Positions 4,884-6,137 of a DNA stretch of 6,137 nt are shown in pieces. The first letter of the stretch is position 1; the number at the start of each line of letters is the position of its first letter. Both the position numbers and the translations under genes were made by a program. The notes under the pieces are model-generated. The model did no database searches, had not been told where the DNA came from, and worked only from the letters and a program-made list of their open reading frames with translations. The stretch comes from an uncultured Bacteroidales bacterium (GTDB taxonomy: Bacteria; Bacteroidota; Bacteroidia; Bacteroidales; Paludibacteraceae). The stretch spans positions 1-6,137 of the forward strand of contig CAIYTJ010000197.1 of NCBI GenBank assembly GCA_903929065.1, read 5' to 3'.

Positions 4884-5966
4884 CTATTCCAAATATAAAT
4901 AATCGCAATGTACTAGCGGTTTTTGGTTCTTTTTACCAATCATTTCACGCGCTTTATCACTGTCGTACTGTGCTTTACCAACACCAAGCGATTTTCCTTT
5001 GTGATTGATAATCTTTACAATATCGTCTTTTTCAAAATCACCAACAATTTTAGTGGCGCCAATTGGTAACAAACTCACGGCTTTATCACCGGTCAGCACA
5101 TTAGCTGCATTTTCATTCACGTGTATTTCACCTTTTGCGAAACCTTCGCTGTGGGCAATCCACTTCTTCACACTCGAAACTTCACTTCCCGAAGCCACAA
5201 AGCGTGTACAAACAACATCTGCCTTTTTATCGAGTAACTGAAGCAAAACGCCATCGTTCTTGCCGTTGGCAATAATCACATCAATTCCTTCATCAGCAAT
5301 CTTCCGGGCAATGCTGGTTTTTGTCAACATGCCACCGCGTCCGAAAGTTGATTTTGTGCTTTGTATGAAATCTGAAATATCCTGACCTTTTTCAATTTGC
5401 CGAATCACTTTTGAATCCGGATCAGTTGGTGAACCGTTATAAATTCCATCAATATTGCTCAAAATTATCAGAGCATTCATGTCCATCATCGAAGCAATCA
5501 AACCGGAAAGTTCATCGTTATCGGTAAACATTAATTCTGTCACCGAAACCGTATCATTCTCATTTACAATCGGAATAACATTATTTTCAAGCATTACCCG
5601 CATGCAGTTCCGCTGATTCAGGTAGTGGCGGCGGCTGCTGAAATTTTCTTTCATTGTCAGCACCTGGCCAACCATAATGCCATGTTCGCGAAACAAATCG
5701 TAATAATGATTGATAAGTTTTGCCTGTCCAACCGCTGAAAAAAGCTGACGTTGATCCACCACATCCATTTTTTTTGAAATTCCCATCACACTTCTTCCGG
5801 AAGCAACCGCACCCGAAGAAATCAGCACAATTTCCACCCCTTTTTTATGTAATTGCGAAATCTGATCAACAAGTGCCGACATGCGTGTTATGTCCAACGT
5901 TCCATCAGCACGTGTAAGCACATTACTTCCAATTTTTACAGCTATTTTTTTATATCGAGTTGGCAT
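4884..5966 (-). CDS. proB: Glutamate 5-kinase (first step of proline biosynthesis)
   Basis: The 360-residue enzyme phosphorylates the gamma-carboxyl of L-glutamate with ATP to give glutamyl-5-phosphate, which ProA reduces; it is cytoplasmic. An amino-acid-kinase domain covers about 1-255. It has the P-loop-like KIGSNVLT with Lys11, SSGAVASGR (50-58), NENDTVSV (135-142) followed by TDNDELSG (148-155) for substrate binding, NIDGIYNGSP (171-180), and FGRGGMLTK (208-216), whose Lys216 aligns with E. coli Lys217. A C-terminal PUA domain covers about 275-355, as in E. coli ProB (367 residues), so the protein is full length. The ATG at 5964-5966 is well placed because the kinase domain starts at once. 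It ends with TAG at 4884-4886. It lies 29 bp after the M28 gene and 18 bp before the exported-protein gene on the same strand, suggesting an operon. proA, its usual partner, is not adjacent. Proline feedback inhibition is typical of the family but not assessable here. Confidence 0.96.
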   Translation of the reverse strand: MPTRYKKIAVKIGSNVLTRADGTLDITRMSALVDQISQLHKKGVEIVLISSGAVASGRSVMGISKKMDVVDQRQLFSAVGQAKLINHYYDLFREHGIMVGQVLTMKENFSSRRHYLNQRNCMRVMLENNVIPIVNENDTVSVTELMFTDNDELSGLIASMMDMNALIILSNIDGIYNGSPTDPDSKVIRQIEKGQDISDFIQSTKSTFGRGGMLTKTSIARKIADEGIDVIIANGKNDGVLLQLLDKKADVVCTRFVASGSEVSSVKKWIAHSEGFAKGEIHVNENAANVLTGDKAVSLLPIGATKIVGDFEKDDIVKIINHKGKSLGVGKAQYDSDKAREMIGKKNQKPLVHCDYLYLE

Positions 5967-5995
5967 GATTCTTTACTTTTTACTACCGACTAAAA

Positions 5996-6137
5996 TTATT
6001 TTTCGTTATAAACCACATGCATTAAAGTGGTACCGACGGCATTTAACGTGTTTTTATCAACATTCTCCATCGTATCATGTGTTGTGTGCCAATACGTTGC
6101 GAAACCGGTGCCGGACTTAGAATCGTACTGAATAATA
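5996..6137 (-). CDS. M28-family zinc (amino)peptidase, C-terminal end, 5' truncated by window edge
   Basis: On the minus strand a frame is open from the window edge to TAA at 5996-5998, giving 46 complete codons. The fragment contains GFATYWHTTHDTMENVDK followed by NTLNAVGTTLMHVVYNEK. The YxHTxxDTxENVD pattern is the hallmark last zinc-ligand segment of M28 (aminopeptidase Y/S-like) peptidases, where the first His (codon at 6086-6088) binds zinc and the Asp-Thr-x-Glu stretch follows. The helix after it and the stop shortly downstream are typical of the family's end. Most Bacteroidetes members have about 300-500 residues with a signal peptide, so nearly all of this gene lies to the right of the window. 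It is probably exported, but that cannot be seen. It is the most upstream gene visible in the leftward cluster with proB. Confidence 0.85.
   Translation of the reverse strand, partial: IIQYDSKSGTGFATYWHTTHDTMENVDKNTLNAVGTTLMHVVYNEK

Noticed and set aside
5005..6120. Plus-strand frames antisense to proB and the M28 gene
   Set aside because: Antisense shadows of proB and the M28 end; their composition looks like reverse-complement coding and they have no domains.

Overview
The window looks like chromosomal DNA from a member of the Bacteroidota, probably Bacteroidia or a close relative. It is AT-rich. The protein families are characteristic of the phylum: the C-terminus of a TonB-receptor-like outer membrane beta-barrel protein, an IgA-peptidase-like M64 metallopeptidase, a stand-alone carboxypeptidase-regulatory-like secreted domain, and a Bacteroidetes-type surface lipoprotein. 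At least one start is preceded by the phylum's TAnnTTTG -7 promoter motif. The genus cannot be fixed from this sequence.

Layout, left to right. (1) Positions 2-571 (+) hold the 3' end of an outer membrane beta-barrel gene, closed by a strong 15-bp-stem terminator (595-632). (2) A Qnr/McbG-like pentapeptide-repeat gene (690-1250, +) meets a lipoprotein gene (1254-2120, -) tail to tail with a 3-bp gap. (3) An AT-rich divergent intergenic region of about 305 bp (2121-2425) carries the lipoprotein promoter, a small inverted repeat and a possible 29-codon hydrophobic peptide. (4) A small secreted TTR-like protein (2426-2803, +) is followed after 126 bp by a secreted M64 peptidase (2930-4207, +). 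(5) The M64 gene meets a leftward cluster tail to tail with a 4-bp gap. In transcription order that cluster is the 3' end of an M28 peptidase (5996-6137), proB (4884-5966) and a secreted protein of unknown function (4212-4865), with gaps of 29 and 18 bp.

Function. Most genes act at the cell envelope or outside the cell: outer membrane barrel, surface lipoprotein, two peptidases and two small exported proteins. ProB (first step of proline synthesis) and the pentapeptide protein are cytoplasmic. The genes do not form one recognisable pathway, and I see no CRISPR array, mobile element, RNA gene or defence system. The most useful observations concern organisation: proB without proA next to it, two near-abutting convergent gene pairs, and a terminator that rules out an upstream start for the pentapeptide gene. 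This is mostly an ordinary housekeeping and envelope region, and I did not find a convincing new system.
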